Positions 12,248 through 24,296 of a stretch of 64,000 nucleotides of DNA are shown piece after piece; positions within the stretch are counted from its first letter, which is position 1, and the number at the start of each line of letters is the position of its first letter. Position numbers and translations under genes: made by a program. Location: positions 62,515,749 through 62,579,748 of the forward strand of contig NC_092793.1 of NCBI RefSeq assembly GCF_918797505.1, read 5' to 3'. The notes under the pieces were generated by a model. That model saw nothing but the letters and a program-made list of their open reading frames with translations, did not search any database and was not told the origin of the DNA. Source of the DNA: Bemisia tabaci. Its lineage: Eukaryota > Arthropoda > Insecta > Hemiptera > Aleyrodidae.

Positions 12248-12320
12248 TACCGCATGGCCAAACGGTAGCGCGCTCGCCTCGCATGCGTGAGGTCTTAGGA
12301 TCGGATCCTGATTGCAGTTC
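12248..12320 (+). repeat. tRNA-Ala-like SINE head (left palindrome arm)
   Basis: This 73-base segment folds like a tRNA. A 7-bp acceptor (TACCGCA with TGCAGTT) has two mismatches. A D-arm with an A-box-like TGGCCAAACGGTAGCG and an anticodon stem CTCGC...GCGTG follow. The loop CTCGCAT has CGC in the anticodon position, and a T-arm GGATCGGATCC acts as a diverged B box. CGC would read alanine. Sequence beyond it (GTAATTTTATTTTACTTTATG) is AT-rich, as in SINE bodies. It is a retroposon head, not a working tRNA gene. Confidence 0.6.
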
Positions 12321-12797
12321 GTAATTTTATTTTACTTTATGCTTGTTTATTTTTCACTTACTTTATTTTGCACCATTCGCTCCGCAAACCGACTTACGAG
12401 GTAGAACACGTAGTGACTGAAGATTTTGTACATATGCTGATAAAAACTCGAAGTTTCTCTTGGATTGAAACGTTATATATAATTGAAAAAACAAAACGCT
12501 CTAAAACTCACCAAATTTCGTTGCCAAGCTGAATTTCCGGAGTATCAGTCGAATCTGTATCTGTATCTGACTGGTACTCCGGAAATTCAGCTTGGCAACG
12601 AAATTTGGTGAGTTTTAGAGTGTTTTGTTTATTCAATTATAAATAACGTTTCAATCCAAGAGAAACTTCGAGTTTTTATCAGCATATGTAAAAAATTTTC
12701 AGTCACTACGTGTTCCACCTCGTAAGTCGGTTTGCGGAGCGAATGGTGCAAAATAAAGTAATTGAAAAATAAACAAACATAAAGTAAAATAAAATTA

Positions 12798-12871
12798 CGT
12801 ACTGTAATCAGGATCCGATCCTAGGACCTCACGCATGCGAGGCGAGCGCGCTACCATTTGGCCATGCGGTA
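12798..12871 (-). repeat. tRNA-Ala-like SINE head (right palindrome arm)
   Basis: Reverse-complement partner of the copy at 12248-12320, differing at a handful of positions (for example AAATGG against AAACGG in the A box). Its mirror position shows that it was carried along when the palindrome formed. Confidence 0.6.
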
Positions 12872-13459
12872 CTGATAAGGATGGAGTGCCTCTATCACCT
12901 ACGTTTACCTTGTGCCGCTAGCGCACGCGTTTTTTCCGCATCTTTAGCCCTCTTTTTGAGGGCTTTCCCGACCCCATTCGAAAAAACGAAAAAATACAGC
13001 ATCCCTAAAATCATCTCTAGTATCTTCATGCGAAATTTCAACTCGAAATTCCGGTTACACTTGGGAAGCTCCCCTTGTTAGTGCAATGAGTCCGACGCTT
13101 TTACCCGCAAAGATCGCCGAATGACATTTAAAAAAATGCCCGAATATTTTCCTGTTATTTCTCGATCAATCGTTTTCTGCATCAAATCGTTCATAAATGG
13201 TTGACTTTAAAAAAATCGTGCCAGATGAGCTACGAAAAAGCTGGCTTATCACGCGCCTGGAGGTGGCGAGAAACGCATCGAAGGTGGCGCGGGAGAAATA
13301 ACCTCCTGAGCGTCTTGTTCATCCGATTTTTAAAAACTTGGGCTTAAAATGATTAAAGCTGGAAGTATGCTTCATATGCGCATTTAATCAGATGTTCCCT
13401 ATCATTAATAGTACTGAAATGCGAGCAAAAAGCGCATGACTTTTGGGATTACCCTCGTA

Positions 13460-16340
13460 GCAAGAATTTTGCAGTTTTAGCTATTTCAGTGATTTAATCT
13501 AGAAGAGATCAGACAAATTTTCAAGGAAACTCGATTTCGAAAATTTGACACTGCTCTAATTACCACTGCTATGCTCACGGCAGTAATTCGCACCCCTGCG
13601 TCGCAGATTGTTATCGCTAGAAGAGACCGACAGTAGGGGGTCAAATCGTTCAGTATTGGCCCAGGTACATTCCACCGCAGGTATGGACAAACGGGGTGCC
13701 GAATTTCATGGCTCGGGCCGGACTGATAATATCGTAAACAGACGGTTCGGTCACCTGATTACCGGGGCACCGAAAGATTTTTCTCGCTATGGCTGATCTT
13801 CCGGTGGTGGCCCGAAAGTAGACAGGTCACGCTGGTAAGATACCCTCCGTACATCGCGATTTATCGAAAATCTGTCTTGGGAATCCGGGAAATCACGCAA
13901 GGTCGCGTCCACTTAGGTTGCATAAAGCGCGGCACGGCGATAAATCTGGTCAAAACGCCTACCAACGGAAAGTGCTTGCCACGGGGGTGCTCTTAAAATT
14001 GCGCTCATGGATCTTTTTATCATTGCACGAAAATGGTTATGGTATCATTTTAAACGTCAGAGAATGATCGGTCTATCAAACCCGAGGAGGTTTGTTTCTT
14101 CACCCTATTAAAAATTATTTGTCGTTTTAAATTTTTTGAAATTTGAAAATTTTCGGTTCTTTTGGAAAATACCCAGAAAATTCGAATGATAACGCAAGTA
14201 TATCCGTTACACTTGTTAACTTTCAACATAGCTTCTAAACAATCACAAAATGATGAAAATCGGACGAGAATGTGCAGAGATGTAGCGCGCGTATGATTTG
14301 CGAAGCACGGTAATTGCCCGTATCGCGCCGTTTTCACCGCTCACCGCGTACCACGACGCTTTACTTAAATTGCCCTAGCGTGTGCATTTTTTGACGCAAA
14401 AAAATTAATTTGTCATCAAATTAAATGTGAGATAATTTCCCATCGCCGTTACTTCAGTAAGGCGGAAAAGCCTTTTTCTCGCGTGTTAAATAATTAAACG
14501 CTCTTGAAATTTGGGAAAATTTCAAATTTTTGAACTTTTCCTAATGACCATTCATGTGTGCCTTAGGCAAAAAGGTTTATGAGATAAACTTCTGTAGAAG
14601 CATTTTCGCTTTAAAATGAGACTAAGAAAACGAAAATCGGACACGCAGTTTCTGAGATAGAGCGCGCTGAAAAAACGCTTGGCGGTCATCTTTAACGTCC
14701 GCCATCTTGGTTCCTGCACGGACCCCAGAGTGCTTCCCCTTCTATTAGAGCTTCTTATGACCATTAGAATGATCCCTAAGGCGGCCATCTCCAATCAAAA
14801 AGTGCAGGGATTTGGCCATTTTTCAATCGTACCCCGCGGACTAAAAGAGTGGTGATTTTGCGACTCAATAGGTTCGGTTCATCAGGCACCTACACCTACT
14901 TTCACTGAATTGTTCAGTCGTAACTTCTTTTCGTTTTCACTTTGGCTGGATCGCGTGTCTTGTTTTTGTTCTACTTTTTTTCCTTTCTTTTTCTTTGTTA
15001 CTCGTCACTTCATAAAGTAATGAAAATCGAAATTTCGAAGTGAGGTGGAGACCGCTGGATCGTGGAAAGCGCTTAGCCATTTGGAACCTCTTCCACCCTT
15101 GGTGAACATTTTTTTGTAGGAAAAATCGGCTGTAGTCGAAGAATTAATTGGAATTTTGATTACTAATGTCATTTTCCACAAGAAATAAAAAAGTGGTTGT
15201 CCGGTGGCTGTTTGACTGAAAAGAAGCGCTGGATAATCAGGTGGTCATGCAATTTTTCTATTCAATACGGGCTCATATTTTCTCTTCGGGTAGCGGTATC
15301 CTGCCCGCTGCTATTTCAAAAAGATCAACAAACACAGGGTTCCCAGCGATCTGGAAAACCTGGTAAAGTCAGGGGAAAAAATGGCCTGGAAAACCTAAAA
15401 AGTCAAGTGTTGAGAAAAAAATTAATAAATAAACAAATAAAAATAAAAGAATTAAAATTGAAATTGGAATTCCTTCGTTGTATTTTGAATTTTCCGCCAA
15501 CTCATCCTCTTTATCGGCATTCGGAATGAATCGGAAATACTCGGAAAAGTTCGGTGGCTCCTCCTAAAGGTCAGCCATAATGATGGGGGAACCTCGTGCG
15601 ACCGGTTGCGTCTAATGAAAAAAGAGATTCCTGGACAATAGGCTTGTACGATTTTGACTGTATCATGTATATATCTCTTGTATGTATCTATGGTTACGCA
15701 CCACCACTTGTCTTTCTGATCCTCCCTCACGTTCATACACGCTCTCCTGATCCCGATAGATTTGTCCTTATTTCCTTCCCATTCCCCCCTTTTCCCTACA
15801 GTTTTGGTGACCTCGACGTGATTTGACCTTGTCTAGTGACGCGAGACTTGGGATTCATCGTCATCGTTCGTTTAAGTGCATTTTTGGTAACATTTAACTT
15901 TGAAAACCTATAACCCTCATAACCTTCAAACCCATTTTTTATGAGTTTATTCGATGATTTTATCATCAGCTGAGTGCTCTCCGTGCGCGTCAACAGTCTA
16001 ACCTCCGATCGCCGGTTTCGCGTTCCGAAATAGCGGAGTAAAGCGAATCGCCATAGTAACACTTTCCGCTTTTGTCCGGGCTGTTGAGATGTTTCATCGT
16101 AGTACTGACTTGTGATTGTGCAATTATAAACGACACCTGTGCTCCTGCTCTCTCAGCTGACATTTCTTCAGACTCTTTACCTCTCCTTTCTACGCCCAGC
16201 GCCTAGCTCACCTTCCTTCACTCCGTCTCTCCGTCTCTCTACACCGCATCTTGGTGCTTGATCATATGATTTGAACTCTTTTATTTTTCCTTCCATTTAG
16301 GGCCCCATTTGTCATTTTTGTTCTCATGTCTTTTTCATTG
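13460..16340. other. Non-coding stretch with dispersed repeat fragments
   Basis: The GC-richer segment 13585-14000 is different in composition but unidentified. Around 14050-14720 two diverged copies of a ~410-bp unit can be seen, each with 'AAATCGGAC' followed by GAGAT and 'AGCGCGC'. At 15340-15405 there is a fragment containing 'CCTGGAAAACC' and 'AAAGTCAGG', shared with 17610-17680 and 17980-18015. No exon recognised; the 110-codon ORF at 15197-15529 reads through that fragment. Confidence 0.45.
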
Positions 16341-16348
16341 TTTATGTA

Positions 16349-16440
16349 CCTCTCTCGCCCCTAGTTGGCACCCTCTCTAGCCCCTAGTTGGCATCCTCTC
16401 TCGCCCCTAGTTGGCACCCTCCTTCGCCCCTTATTTGACA
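16349..16440. repeat. Short tandem repeat, ~26-bp unit x ~3.5
   Basis: Three clear copies of CTCGCCCCTAGTTGGCA plus spacer CCCTCT, then a decayed fourth (CGCCCCTTATTTGACA). No coding role is apparent. Confidence 0.85.
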
Positions 16441-16737
16441 CAACTCTATACATTAGGCTTATCTAGTAGGCTCATTACTAAAAATATATATGCATTTCTC
16501 AGTTTCTTAAATAGTTCTTAATAGTATGCAGAACGAACACCGCAGGTTGGATTATTTTTTAAAAGAATCTGTTCAGTGCTCTCTACCTTAGCATAACAGC
16601 AATACCATGATGGGATTTATTTTTAAAAACCAACACTACTATGAGTAAATGAAGCAAATTGAAAAATCATTTGCTTTCATCGATGCATGTATCGTTTAAG
16701 AAGGCGTTTATATTTCGCCAATTTTCTTTCCAACATA

Positions 16738-17814
16738 CCGGGTGTTTCAGACCACTCGTCCACTATCTTTTCCTTGAAAACGGCGGAAAATTGGGCTTCG
16801 GGACCAAAACTTTCATAGGGCAAATCGACCCCAACAATAGAATGAAAATATTTTCAGCCCCCCAAAATGGCCCCTTGGGGGTGTTTGGGGGGGGGGGGTG
16901 CTCCCCAATTTCGCGCGTTTTTCAAATAGGAAGGGTATGTTTTGACTTTGGATTTTGAATCTACGGCAAAAAGTAAGAACATTTCAACATTTGAAATTTT
17001 TCCCTAAGCCCCCATTTTTTGGAGTTATGGGGCTTTTTCTGGCATTTTATGGCCTTTTTGCTTCAAATTTTTTTGCCCCTTATGCTCTCCAAAAATGCAC
17101 GGCTTCGTATGGGGAAATGGGGTTCTTCAGTAATTTGAAGCAAACAGGCCGTGCGCCACATCAATTCTACGTAACTTTTCGGGTAGAATCCATATCAGAG
17201 GTCAAAACATACCCTTGCCGTTTGAAATTTTCGACTTATGGCCCTCTAAAACCCCTCAATTTTTTTTTTTTTTTTTTTGGGGGGGGGGGCGGCTCGTGGC
17301 CTCCAAAATTTTGGAGCAGCAGGGGTCATATGGCACATCAATAAAAAGGTATTAACTTCGCCTCTCAGGAGGCTTTTAGATTTTAAAATTTGAATAATTT
17401 ACTTACAGCATCGAATTGAAAATTGCCTCAAAAATGCCCGATAACTCCAAAAAATGGGGGCTTAGCGAAACATTTCAGTGATTAAAATGTTCTTATTTTT
17501 TGCCGTAGACTCGGAACCCAAAGTCAAAACATATCCTTCCTATTTGAAAATCGCGCGAATTGGGGGAGCACCCCTAATAAAAGTATTTAAAATATTTTCA
17601 TAAATTTGAGTTTTTTCCGCGGAAAAAGGCCTGGAAAAATTTTCATTTTGGCCTGGAAAAACCTGGAAAAGTCAGGGATATCCCCCCCACCCCCCGAAAA
17701 TATTTTCATTCTATTCGTTGGGGTCGATTTACTTCATGAATGTTTTAGTCCCGAAGCCCAATTTTCCGCCGTTTTCGAGAAAAAGATAGTGGACGGGTGG
17801 TCTGGAACACCCGG
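16738..17814. mobile_element. TA-flanked foldback element, family B
   Basis: The element starts CCGGGTGTTTCAGACCA and ends with the reverse complement, with TA on each side (16736-16737, 17815-17816). The outer arms pair well (for example CCACTATCTTTTCCTTG with its partner near 17780). A fragment containing 'CCTGGAAAAACC' (17610-17680) appears inserted near the right arm. Poly-T and poly-G tracts occupy about 17259-17290. ORFs in it are not genes. Confidence 0.8.
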
Positions 17815-17816
17815 TA

Positions 17817-20555
17817 TTTTAACCTTTTTTGTGATTTCGTTCTTGTTATGATACTATCCTAGCCTGGTTCTTATAAAAAAAAGCTAAACTAGATAAAAAA
17901 TTGATGAAAATAGAGGAGTTTTTACAAAAATCGAAAAATGCGCGCTGTCTCTTTTAAGGCAAATTATTCGAGATTTTTCTGCGGAAAAAGGCCTGAAAAA
18001 CCTGGAAAAGTCAGGGATTCTTTTTTCCAGAATTGGCTGGAACCCCTGAACAAGATAGTGACTGCATATTCGAAGAATGATGGATTTTCTAATTTCCAAC
18101 TTCTGAAATACGTAAGTGTTGAACTCTTAAACTTGGACAGAAATTGCTGTGTATTTTTATTTTGTTTTTCTTCTTTTTTCCCCTGAGTACCACAAATCTC
18201 TTCCTCGATAATATCGATTCCTCCCGGTCAGGGTTGTTAATATTGGGTTTCTAAATCCGTATGAAAAGTCTGGACATCTTTAACCAACGAGATTTAGCAT
18301 CACAGTCTTGGCCAACGTGGCAGTATCCTCCTATACAGGTGCTCCAGGTCTGGTCCAGCAGCTGATAGGGAGCCTTGCTCTTTGTGGAGCGTCGCGACAC
18401 GCGACGCGTCCAGAAGCGATGGCCTAAGTGACAACTCTGCAACTCCCCGCCCTCTGTTCAGTCTACGGACCAGAGTTTTTTGATAGGCTGATTAATCGAT
18501 CAATTGACTTTCTGAATAATCGAAAATTCAGTACTAAATTCATTCATAATTGAATCATAATTGATCTATTAATCTCCTATGTAACCGAGCAATGCGCATG
18601 TTTAGAAACTTTAAATTTTCAAATCAATAACTTGTATCGTAGGATGCCTGCCAGGATTTCCAGGCGTAAATCGGCAGTTAACCTGAATAAGTTAATCAAA
18701 AATTATGTATTCTGAACATATTCAGTGATAATATAGCGATAACCAGCACAATTATTTCCGTTCTTTCCCCTGAAATCCTTTTTCCCCACAATACAATATC
18801 AGCACTAATGGGCTTTGAGGTGTAATTTTAGTGGTGCGGTGATTATCTTCATGAAATTTACCCATAGGAATTTTCCAACACATTTTCAACTAATCAGTAG
18901 TTACTAATCGATTTAGCAATGGATCGAAATATTATCAATCGATTTAATGGGCGTTCGATTAATCGATTGACTAATCGCTAATCAAAAATCTCTACTACGG
19001 GCCCATGCTCCAACGAGGTAGAAGCTGGACCAGTCGCTCCAGATCCGCGCTCGTAGTCGGACGCCTGTCCTCTCGCACTTCAGTGACCCACCCGTATACG
19101 CATAGTCCTCGTCGCACACCCGCGTTATCCCTACGGGCTCCCCCTCAAAATACCCCGAACCTCGGAACGAAACCCTAATCGGAAGATATACCGTGAAAGT
19201 GACACCAACCGCGGGCTCTTCTAAATGTCTAGTGCAAATGATCTCACCTAGAATGACTAGCGAATACCTCGTCACGTGGAGTCGATTGATCATAATTAAC
19301 TCGCAGAAACTTGTCAAAAGAAGGTGAAGCCTGATCCAACCCCCCCCCCCCACCCCTATCAGCGAGAGTCTTCACCCTTTACCTCTCTTATATTATCTTA
19401 CTCCAATCCTAATTCATTGCTTAAGTACCTAATAGGAAATTAAACAGATTAGACCAGTCGTATTTATATTAAAAATCCTTAGAGATATTAATTTTATTTT
19501 ATTTATTTATTTATTTTTTTTTTTAAAAAATTGGTATTGTTTTAATGTACCGATTCGTACCGTAGTCTTTCACCTTCTTTTCGGCATGGCTTTCGTATTG
19601 AGTCGGATGCCCTCGAGGTATCATTTCGGCCTTCCGCGACGTTTTCGTGGTAGGTACAATGTATCATCTCTCCTATGTATATACCGTGGATGCCCTTAAG
19701 GTGATTCGATGGACGCCATATTTTGTGTCGGAAAGGCATGCGATATATCGCAACCATTGGTTGTCTGTCTCTCCATGTCTCATCCATCCCAGTCTAAGGT
19801 ATCTGAACTGTTCAGAAAGCTTAAGTTGAAGCCGTAAATGGTGGCGACACCAAGCTAGACATAAGCTAATTTTACGTCAAAATTAGAAAGAAACAAAAGT
19901 AAATTTTATTTTACTGACAATGGTTTCAAAATATCTTCGTTTGACCTCCACCGCCAAGCCCCCCCCCCCCCCCCCCCCGGGCACCCCGACCACCCCCAAA
20001 CACTCCCGCGTGATAGACTACAGAGATTCTAACCTCAATTCACAACAAACATAGGTAGCACTTCTAAAAATCTAATCATCTCTAAAAATCTAAAATCCAT
20101 CATCTTTCATCCAAAAATTCTCGTTTTTCCCCAAGTTAAGAGCATCCACGGTATTCTTACATGTAGAATATCCCATTTAATGTCCCTCTAGTGCCATGCA
20201 GAACAAAGAAAGACACACTCTTCCTCTACGTCGGGGCCTCATTTTTGGAAATTCTCCCTCCGCCGCAATTAAAATTTGATCCCTTCTTGATCAAATCCTG
20301 TATGATTTTCAAGCATTTTCCAAACTTTTTACAGTTTCACCCCTCTCTCCCCTCAAATGAATTTTAGAACCTGGGTAGAATGAGGGCATACTGCCCCCCC
20401 CCCCTCTCTCCCCTTTGTCCTTATCGAGTTACGCATGAGTTATCGTTTCCCAGATTAAAGAACGTAACTGCAAATTGTATTTCTATTATTTCCCTGCTGA
20501 AAATGACCACGTTGGTAACAAGTGCGTCTGGCCCAACATGGTAGCGACAGGGTGA
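17817..20555. other. Non-coding stretch; AT-rich CGATTAAT segment and unidentified ORFs
   Basis: A second fragment with 'CCTGGAAAAGTCAGG' lies near 17998-18016. From 18480 to 18990 the sequence is dense in variants of ATCGATTAATCGATT; 31490-31610 is similar. A minus-strand ORF at 18982-19353 (123 codons, ends in a G-run methionine stretch) has protein-like composition but no domain I recognise. A poly-C run lies at 19962-19978. No splice-supported gene. Confidence 0.45.
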
Positions 20556-20632
20556 ATGGAACCTGTTATCACATATTATATCAACATGTTATCACCATGA
20601 TATCAACATGTTACCAATATGATATCACACAC

Positions 20633-21738
20633 TGAAAAGAAAAGTTCCAAAATGCTTAAATTTAGGCGCGCTGCACGTTCTTAGGCTTAATTTTTATCGC
20701 GGTCACCAGAGAAGTGACGCTGAGAGATACCGACAGTCAATGTTCGCCAGAATTAAGCCGCGCTGCGCCCGAGTTCCCAAGCGGTCACACATCGAAGTAC
20801 TAACTACGCCCGACGTTGCTGAACTTCGGTAATCGCCCGAGTGTCGCTGCCACTTCGCCACGGACGCTCGCGTGGAGGAGGAGGCTAATTTCGCAGTAAT
20901 AAATGTCCCCAGATCTGGTTCAATGATTAGAAGCAATGATATTCTAGCAACTTTGTACATCATTCAGTTTCACAATGAAGGATACGAAAATAATATAAAG
21001 TAGATCAAGTTTTTGAAAAAGAGGAGTACGAACAACACATGAAAAAAATAAAATAAAATATGGACGGATAAATAGTTATGAAAAATGAAAATATTAAAAA
21101 AGAAATAAGATAAATTAATAATATAAATTAATGAAAAATGAATAATATTATTAATAATTTATTACAGCATATTATAATGTATTATATGATTTATTATTTT
21201 TATGATATTATGATTTATCACATTAATAATATAAAGTCGTAATATTATTTAATAATTTTTATAATTACTTCCTGGTCCCATCTTAATTGAGCAACATTCT
21301 TTCGACTTTAAGCCGCAGATATATATGAAATTTTATTCAGTGCACTAATGAGTTTTGAAAGTAATATAGATAAAATAGGAAAAGGAAAATTTACTCACAG
21401 AAAAAATATCAACATGGATTCAAAAAATTAACAAGGCCACAAAGGCTAGAATAAGAAAATCGTCTTTGAACATATCTATGGATCAACACATACAATAATA
21501 AGACGCCAACCGAACGTTTCCCACTTTCTCCGAATATATACTGAAAGTTCGGTGTGAATAATCGAATGATCGGTTTCCGTCACCTTTAAAGTCCGGTAAA
21601 ACCTTACCGAACTCGGTTGTTCGTGTGTTCCAAACGCCGTAATGCCGTTTGGTTCAAAAAACCCAATACCTAGGTTCGTGCCACCGAACAACCGTATACC
21701 GAAGGGTTCGGTAAAATCACCGAACTTTTTTTTCAGTG
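20633..21738. mobile_element. Insertion with CACTGAAAA ends
   Basis: The left end is CACTGAAAAGAAAAGTTC and the right end, its reverse complement, is GAACTTTTTTTTCAGTG. ATGATATCA lies beside both ends, a possible 8-9-bp target duplication, though the surrounding DNA is full of that motif. The right 250 bases are iterated GTTCGG steps. The left part carries the 5S-like sequence. The inverted match at the ends is only ~20 bp. Confidence 0.5.
20744..20866 (-). repeat. 5S rRNA-derived sequence (SINE3-like head or 5S pseudogene)
   Basis: On the minus strand, about 20843 down to 20745 reads like the 3' two-thirds of insect 5S rRNA: GATTACCGAAGTTCAGCAAC, then GTCGGGCGTAGTTAGTACTT, then GTGACCGCTTGGGAACTCGG. 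The regions corresponding to the box A, intermediate element and box C of the internal polymerase III promoter are all present. The first third of 5S is replaced by unrelated sequence (GTGGCGAAGTGGCAGCG), so it is not an intact 5S gene. A 5S-headed SINE is the best fit. Confidence 0.65.
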
Positions 21739-22424
21739 CAATGATATCAGTATGTTCCCATGATGGGACCAACAGATACCAACCTTCACATCAACTCTTT
21801 ATCATGATGGTAAGAAAGTCCAAAATGATATGATCATGTTACCATATTTGTGCAATATTGTCAACAACATTTTTTTAAAATCATGTTTATATCATATTGG
21901 GACTTGCCATATTGCTAGCATGTTGGTATCATGTTGGTCTTTTATCCCAAGTTGATATCACGTTGATACTATGTTGACATCATCATGATACCAACATGTG
22001 CGGTTTGGGCCCTGTTGGTAACAACATGGTCTCAATATGTTACGAATAGCAGGGTTTTTTAATTACTTTTTAGGCTTTTCAAGCCAAGTATGTAGGTAAC
22101 TGTTTCTCCCTATTTTTTCTTGCAAATTCTTCTTATTACAGGCAAGACTTTGAACAAATTGCTGTTACATTCCTTTGAAGAATTGAGACAAAGGAGGAGT
22201 ATCTTTTTGGGCCTTTTCCGGCCCAGCTGGATTTTGCTGAACGTTTCATGTTTTCAAAGTACTAGGTCTAGGTAGACTTCATGTCAAATATTTTATCGAA
22301 CGAAGCCCGTGCAAAGGTGCAGCAAGGCCTGAACCCCAAAATCCTGGCATCGAAAAATCGTTGATTTCGCTGATTTTTTCGACTGTTTTCACATTTTCAG
22401 CAGATGATTCCTTCGTATTTTCTT

Positions 22425-23105
22425 TGCGTACTTTTCATTTCTGGCTTTTAAAAAGGCCTCCGATGAATTAAAAGAGGCCTTACGGTCCATTGTTGCCATT
22501 TTTGGCCAATTTTTAGGGTTTTCTTAAATTTTACACCCATAGAACTCAATTAAACCAAGAACCGTGTACGTTTTTGAAAAGGACGCAAAAAATGAATAAA
22601 CAGTGTTCAGTGAAACTTTATTCTAGGTTGCCAAATTTTCGAGAAAAATCGTTCCAAAGAGCCAAAAATGGCAAAAATGCGATAAATTGCCACACCCAAG
22701 GTCCAAGAGAGTGCGGTACAACTTTTATATTGACGTACAATAACAGCTTACCCATACATACAACAAATCAAAAAATTATAGTTGTACCTGGATTGCCACG
22801 ATGTGAAAATTGACCGGGATGTCTAATTTAGCGGCCTTTTTTTCCTTGAAGGTAGCTCTTTTGAATGTTTTGCGACCTTAGTCACCCTCCACAGGTGAGT
22901 ACCATATGCATTTCTCAACGTACTTTTCATATCTGGCCCTAAAAATGGCTTCCTGTGAATTATAAAAGGCCTAACGTCCATCGTTGCCAATTTTCACCAA
23001 TTTTTAGGAGTTTTCTCAACTTTACATTTGTCTAATTTAATTTTTTCTTAAAACCGTGTACATTTTCGGAAAGAACGTAAAAAGAATATACATGCACAAT
23101 GTACT
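22425..23105. repeat. Two direct copies of a ~190-bp unit, ~493 bp apart
   Basis: Copy one (about 22425-22610) and copy two (about 22918-23100) share the order TTTCAT-TCTGGC, AAAAGGCCT(A/T)ACG, TCCAT(C/T)GTTGCCA, CCAATTTTTAGG, ACCGTGTAC. They lie inside the inverted-repeat interval of 20.5-25.2 kb. No coding potential. Confidence 0.7.
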
Positions 23106-23792
23106 TTGTCATTTTTCCTACATTTTACTCGGAAAAATGACCATTTTGGGGCATTTTCGGTGTTTTTCCGACTGCTATCCCCTGCATAATGCAGATAAAA
23201 TTTTTCGTAGCTACGAGATTCAATTATGCCGATGTCTTTTTAACTGATGAGTCCGGAAATGACCTTAATTTTTCCCGTCCACCTCTTAGTTTTCCGGGAA
23301 AGCAACTTTATTGCGGGAAAATGAGCAAATCCGACGCATATTTGTCGTGCATGCTTTGTATTTTTATAAATTTTCCTGGACCCGTGGTAGCATGTTACTC
23401 ATGTATTTTGAGCCGCTAAAGCCGAATGTGACCTCGGTTCCTTTTTATCACACTTCAGATTTCCGGTAAAGCCGAGTTTTCCGAGCCTAAAATTGTGTAT
23501 TGTAAAAGCTTTGCCGGATCGAAGTGTATTCAAAATTCATTGTATGAATGTCTGCGACATGTGATACATCGGTTTGGACACATCGGACCTTTGTATTTTG
23601 ATCTGTTGAATTCAAATATGATCTCAGATTTTTCCGATCACCCATCATTTTTCCGGAAAAGTCGCTTTTCCTAGGAAAACGCTTTTTTCAGATATTTTTG
23701 CGATGACTTTTGTGCTCTAAGGAGTTTCAGAAATTCTCCGGCAGGTGATAACGAATTTCTAAGGTCATATTCGGGTTTTTCAGCTCACAGCA

Positions 23793-23795
<3 letters not shown>

Positions 23796-23881
<86 letters not shown>

Positions 23882-23924
23882 GAGGGTGTGTGTGTATGTG
23901 TGTATGTGAGGGTGTGTGTGGGTG
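23796..23924. repeat. (GT)n microsatellite
   Basis: About 80 bases of pure GT followed by interrupted GT with GAGG blocks. Apparent ORFs are poly Cys-Val artefacts. Confidence 0.97.
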
Positions 23925-24296
23925 TTCGTGTATTTCCGACTCATCGTGGGTTTTCCGATTTTTGCTTGGTTATATTTCCCTCATTTTAAAAAATTTCTGG
24001 GTGAAACTTTTTGCGATGTAAAGTAGAGAAACAGGACTACCATTCTGCGAAAAAAAAACGGAGATCGAAGTATTACATTTCGAATGGTGGGGGCGAGAAG
24101 TGGGGGGGAGGTTCAATTTTGTGAGCGCGATAACTCGCGCAAATTAAAAGCTTTCACCCCGAAATTTTTACAGAAGGAAGATCTTACTTAATTCTAGGCT
24201 GGTATTGAATTTTAGCGAAATCGGTTGAGCCGTTAAAAAATGGCGAGCTTTGAAAGTTTTAGGCGGGGGATGTGCGGCAAAAGAGGAGGGAAGCCG

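Larger units (their letters stand above)
12042..13077. mobile_element. 1-kb palindromic element with TTA target duplication (PIF/Harbinger-like)
   Basis: Two arms of about 510 bp, differing at only a few percent of sites, fold around a ~25-base loop near 12548-12572 (CAGTCGAATCTGTATCTG region). The ends are CAAGGGGAGCTTCCCAAGTG and its reverse complement. TTA flanks both (12039-12041 and 13078-13080). A 3-bp TTA/TAA duplication is the hallmark of PIF/Harbinger. No transposase is present. Each arm holds the same tRNA-like SINE head, so the SINE predates palindrome formation. Small arm differences argue against a simple assembly inversion. Confidence 0.75.
9639..13458 (+). mobile_element. Decayed mariner element, split by nested insertions
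   Basis: The left end CGAGGGTAATCCCAAAAGT and the right end, its reverse complement, begin long imperfect inverted repeats. They match for about 120 bp (9639-9762) and resume at about 11545-11640, pairing with roughly 13255-13457. A transposase N-terminal fragment lies inside at 11797-12041. The catalytic DDE half is absent. Two insertions interrupt it: a repeat at about 9763-11544 and a palindrome at 12042-13077. TA lies next to the right end; on the left it is offset by one base, so the target duplication is only approximate. Confidence 0.75.
20560..22060. mobile_element. Element rich in ATGTTGATATCATG motifs (left part of a larger inverted repeat)
   Basis: Flanks 20560-20632 and 21739-22050 are built of diverged copies of a short motif, roughly ATGTTGATATCATG, in both orientations. 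The segment with GGGCCCTGTTGGTAACAACA (22008-22030) is repeated as reverse complement at 25040-25075. A nearby stretch, 22200-22280, is repeated inverted at 25090-25190. Together these suggest a foldback of about 4.6 kb from 20.5 to 25.2 kb with later insertions. Family unknown. Confidence 0.5.

Noticed and set aside
12248..12320. Functional tRNA-Ala gene
   Set aside because: The B box is diverged, acceptor and anticodon stems have mismatches, and it is duplicated within a transposon palindrome with a SINE-like body.
16349..16440. CRISPR-like array
   Set aside because: Units are contiguous with no unique spacers, and the genome is eukaryotic.
18982..19353. 123-codon minus-strand ORF with protein-like composition
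   Set aside because: It opens in a poly-G run, has no recognised motif, and has no splice sites or neighbours suggesting a gene. Kept only as a mention.
23796..24021. Cys-Val repeat ORFs
   Set aside because: Direct translation of the GT microsatellite.
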